64,000 bases of DNA, taken from contig NC_088931.1 of the NCBI RefSeq assembly GCF_038396675.1, positions 36,941,001 to 37,005,000 of the forward strand, in the 5' to 3' direction. Origin of the DNA: Hydra vulgaris (Eukaryota > Cnidaria > Hydrozoa > Anthoathecata > Hydridae). Both the position numbers and the translations under genes were made by a program. Under the pieces are notes generated by a model that searched no databases, was not told the origin of the DNA, and saw nothing but the letters and a program-made list of their open reading frames with translations. Below, piece by piece: positions 62,080 to 64,000 of the stretch; the stretch's first letter is position 1; each line of letters opens with the position of its first letter.

Positions 62080-63587
62080 TATGTTGTATCTTATTTGTTG
62101 AGATATCTATTAGTGAGGTATCTGTACTCTTTAACATAAATATAAAAGGAACTAAAAATAGTTATTTTTTGTAATTTATTCTATTCATCCAAAATTAAAA
62201 TAGAATTGAAAATTCTAAAATAATGGAGAAAGCAATTTAACAACATTTTAAATTCTTAAATTCTAAAAGGAAAATGGCAAAAACATTTGATATAAATAAA
62301 ATAGACGTTAAATTCCTTTTTAAAAGCAAGGGCACTATCCCCAAAGAAAAGATATCACGCATTAGCCATTGGACGGATTACATTAACTTTTTTATATTTG
62401 TATTAGCAATATTTTATTAAATGTACCTTTAAGGGAGAGGGTAAACATAAAGAATGTTTAATAAGCTTATTTTCGACATATCGGATCTACGACAAAACTT
62501 AAAGGTTCTTAACGGTTATCAACTTATTGGGTTTCTCGACAATAAGTTATTAATATTTAAAGGTTCTTGTACATTGTTCAAATGTTTGTAAATAGTCCAA
62601 AGAGTTTCAAAAAATTTAAGTCTTTATAAGATTTTTAAAAAATTAGAACTTCAATCAAATATAAAAAAAGACATGCATGAATTTCGCGACTAGTTAAATA
62701 AAAGCTAAATAAGTAAAGCAAAAAAAGATATTATTTATATTTATCCTGGCCATTTTATAACCTTATTTTTCAGAATTATGAGTTTTTTAACTTGTCAACC
62801 TGGATCGATAAGAATTTATTTTGGAGCTGACTAAAAATATTGTCTTTAAGGCTGGTTTATATGGTCTGGTTTGTTTGTAACATTGCACAAGTAGATTATC
62901 AATATCATGTAGTGAAACTAAGATTTTCTTGCAAACTTACGTTTTGTTCCTTATCAGCAGTTTATAACGTTTTCAATAATTTAAGGTTTAATGGGGGTTA
63001 TAATTATAAATAACAATTTGAGACAGTAAAAAAAAAGTTAAACAAAAAAATATTAGTTTTTGAAAATAAAATAAAACTGTTCATCGTGTTGGATAAAAGT
63101 AAACTAAAGTTGGAAATAATGTTTATATTGTGTATGCTTGCCCACATCGCTCAATCTCTTCATAAAATCAACTCGCCGTTTTGCACTGTGTCATCATAAA
63201 ATAAAGAAGCAGTTTAGAAATTTACTTTTTTTACTGTTATGAAATTAAATTTTTTTTTTAAAAAAAGCGTATACTCGATAAAATGAATTCTTTTAAAAAG
63301 TTGTGACGTATATAATTTAAAAATCATATGGTCTGTAATTTTTACATTCCAGCTGATACCACGGAATGATTGAAATTCAAAAAATGATAACTTGGTCAAT
63401 TTTACTTACACAAATAAAAAATATAAACTTGACAAATAATTTCTTGAGTGTGCGTTAAGAGGTTATATTTGCGTGAATTCAAGTTTATTAAGATAAGTTT
63501 GAATAAAGAACACTTTGAAAAATATGCTAAAAATTTTGACAAAAATCGTGGAAGAAGTTTGAAAACTAACAAAATTAATTTGTAGTC
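62080..63587. other. Upstream region of the VGLL4-like gene
   Basis: AT-rich, no transposon recognised. It should contain the promoter and 5' UTR, but no TATA box or other element stands out enough to call. Confidence 0.45.
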
Positions 63588-63880
63588 ATGAGAAGAGAAT
63601 CGCCACTAGATGTTTTATCTCGAGCAGCATCTATCGTTCAAAATGAAGAAAAAGCAGGTATCTAGAACTTTAAGCAAGTTTTTTGGTATATATATATACC
63701 AAAAAACTTGTTTTTTGAGAATATATTATGTTTAGTCGACGAGATATTTCTTATTTAATAAGTTTTTTTCTTTATTAAAGGTATTAATATGAGGAACCAA
63801 TTAAAAACAGGACAGTTACCAAAAGGAATAGTTTTTTCCGATGGTATGGAAGTTCCGACAAAAGAAATATATCGTAAAAG
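63588..63880 (+). CDS. VGLL4: Vestigial-like 4 (VGLL4)-like gene, first two coding exons
   Basis: Exon 1 is 63,588-63,657 (ATG at 63,588, after TTGTAGTC) and ends GCAG|GTATCT. Exon 2 is 63,781-63,880, after acceptor TTTATTAAAG, and ends AAAAG|GTACTT. The phase is consistent (170 nt, open). Exon 1 encodes S-P-L-D-V-L-S-R-A-A-S-I-V-Q-N-E-E-K. The P-L-D-V-L-S-R-A-A-S-(I/L)-V stretch plus following acidic/Lys residues is the characteristic N-terminus of animal VGLL4 proteins. Exon 2 (L-P-K-G-I-V-F-S-D-G, E-I-Y-R-K-R) is less diagnostic. VGLL4 is a nuclear cofactor that binds TEAD through C-terminal Tondu domains and antagonises YAP/Yorkie. Those domains would be beyond the window's right edge, so the identification rests on the N-terminus only. 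Confidence 0.7.
63675..63708. repeat. 34-bp perfect palindrome in VGLL4 intron 1
   Basis: CAAGTTTTTTGGTATAT and its exact reverse complement with no loop, 18 bp after the donor of exon 1. A 123-bp intron with such a palindrome could form a strong RNA hairpin. Confidence 0.92.
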
Positions 63881-63949
63881 GTACTTCATCTGATTTTAAT
63901 ACTAAATTTAAAAATACCTTATGTTTTTAAAGTATCTGCAATGTATTTT

Positions 63950-63972
63950 GTGTGTGTGTGTGTGTGTGTGTG
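63950..63972. repeat. (GT)n microsatellite
   Basis: About 11 GT repeats. Confidence 0.9.
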
Positions 63973-64000
63973 AATAAAATATAATATCAAATTTATTAAA

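Overview
The window is AT-rich (roughly 70% A+T by eye), has GT-AG spliceosomal introns, long (TA)n arrays and a very high load of decayed transposons. It is metazoan nuclear DNA. The mix of CR1-like and Jockey-like LINEs, hAT, pogo/Tigger, Tc1/mariner and Mutator-like elements, together with the AT content, suggests a Hydra-like cnidarian. That species call is an inference, not something the sequence proves.

Two host genes are well supported. (1) On the minus strand, 36,795-44,036, a complete 12-exon HSP110/HSPA4-type chaperone gene reconstructs cleanly: 2,514 nt of coding sequence (837 codons plus stop), with all exon phases matching. A TATA-like box and a perfect three-unit heat-shock element lie just upstream, and a decayed LINE sits in intron 4. 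(2) At the right edge, 63,588-63,880 on the plus strand, are the first two coding exons of a gene whose N-terminus closely resembles Vestigial-like 4 (VGLL4); it runs out of the window. A two-exon hypothetical gene start at 26,957-27,259 (minus) is possible but weak.

Layout: 0.4-0.9 kb, LINE tails; 1.0-1.7 kb, a TIR element; 3.3 kb, a 29-bp minisatellite; 5.2-6.3 kb, a hAT gene with an intron and one stop; 6.5-10.3 kb, a LINE with ORF1, endonuclease, RT and 3' hairpin; 11-14 kb, LINE fragments; 15.2-16.1 kb, a Tc1/mariner; 16.3-18.6 kb, a hAT with TIRs (KIAA1586-like transposase); 18.9-19.6 kb, a fold-back element; 19.8-20.0 kb, a hAT MITE with an exact 8-bp target duplication; 21.7 kb, a tRNA-like SINE head; 21.8-23.2 kb, a decayed gene with a SWIM-like zinc finger and a Ulp1-type protease; 23.3-26.8 kb, a pogo element with TIRs; 29.2 kb, a BED finger exon; 30.5-33.0 kb, an uncharacterised multi-copy gene family; 33.0-34.2 kb, a second pogo inserted in a Mutator-like element (34.2-35.8 kb), itself next to an older Mutator C-terminus; 36.8-44.0 kb, HSPA4; 44.9-48.6 kb, LINE and hAT remnants plus a TA-rich inverted repeat; 49.4-51.0 kb, a Mutator-like element with TIRs; 51.5-52.1 kb, a pogo-type MITE; 53.0-53.3 kb, a MITE with a 9-bp duplication; 53.8-56.6 kb, a hAT; 57.4-60.1 kb, two successive CR1-like LINE copies, the second almost intact; 60.1-63.5 kb, hairpins, a tandem duplication and the VGLL4 upstream region.

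The most unusual item is the 21.8-23.2 kb remnant combining a SWIM-like zinc finger with a C48/Ulp1 cysteine-protease domain. The window also holds three pogo-type elements whose G-rich ends are repeated inside the element, and nested Mutator elements. No CRISPR, rRNA or operon-type feature is present.
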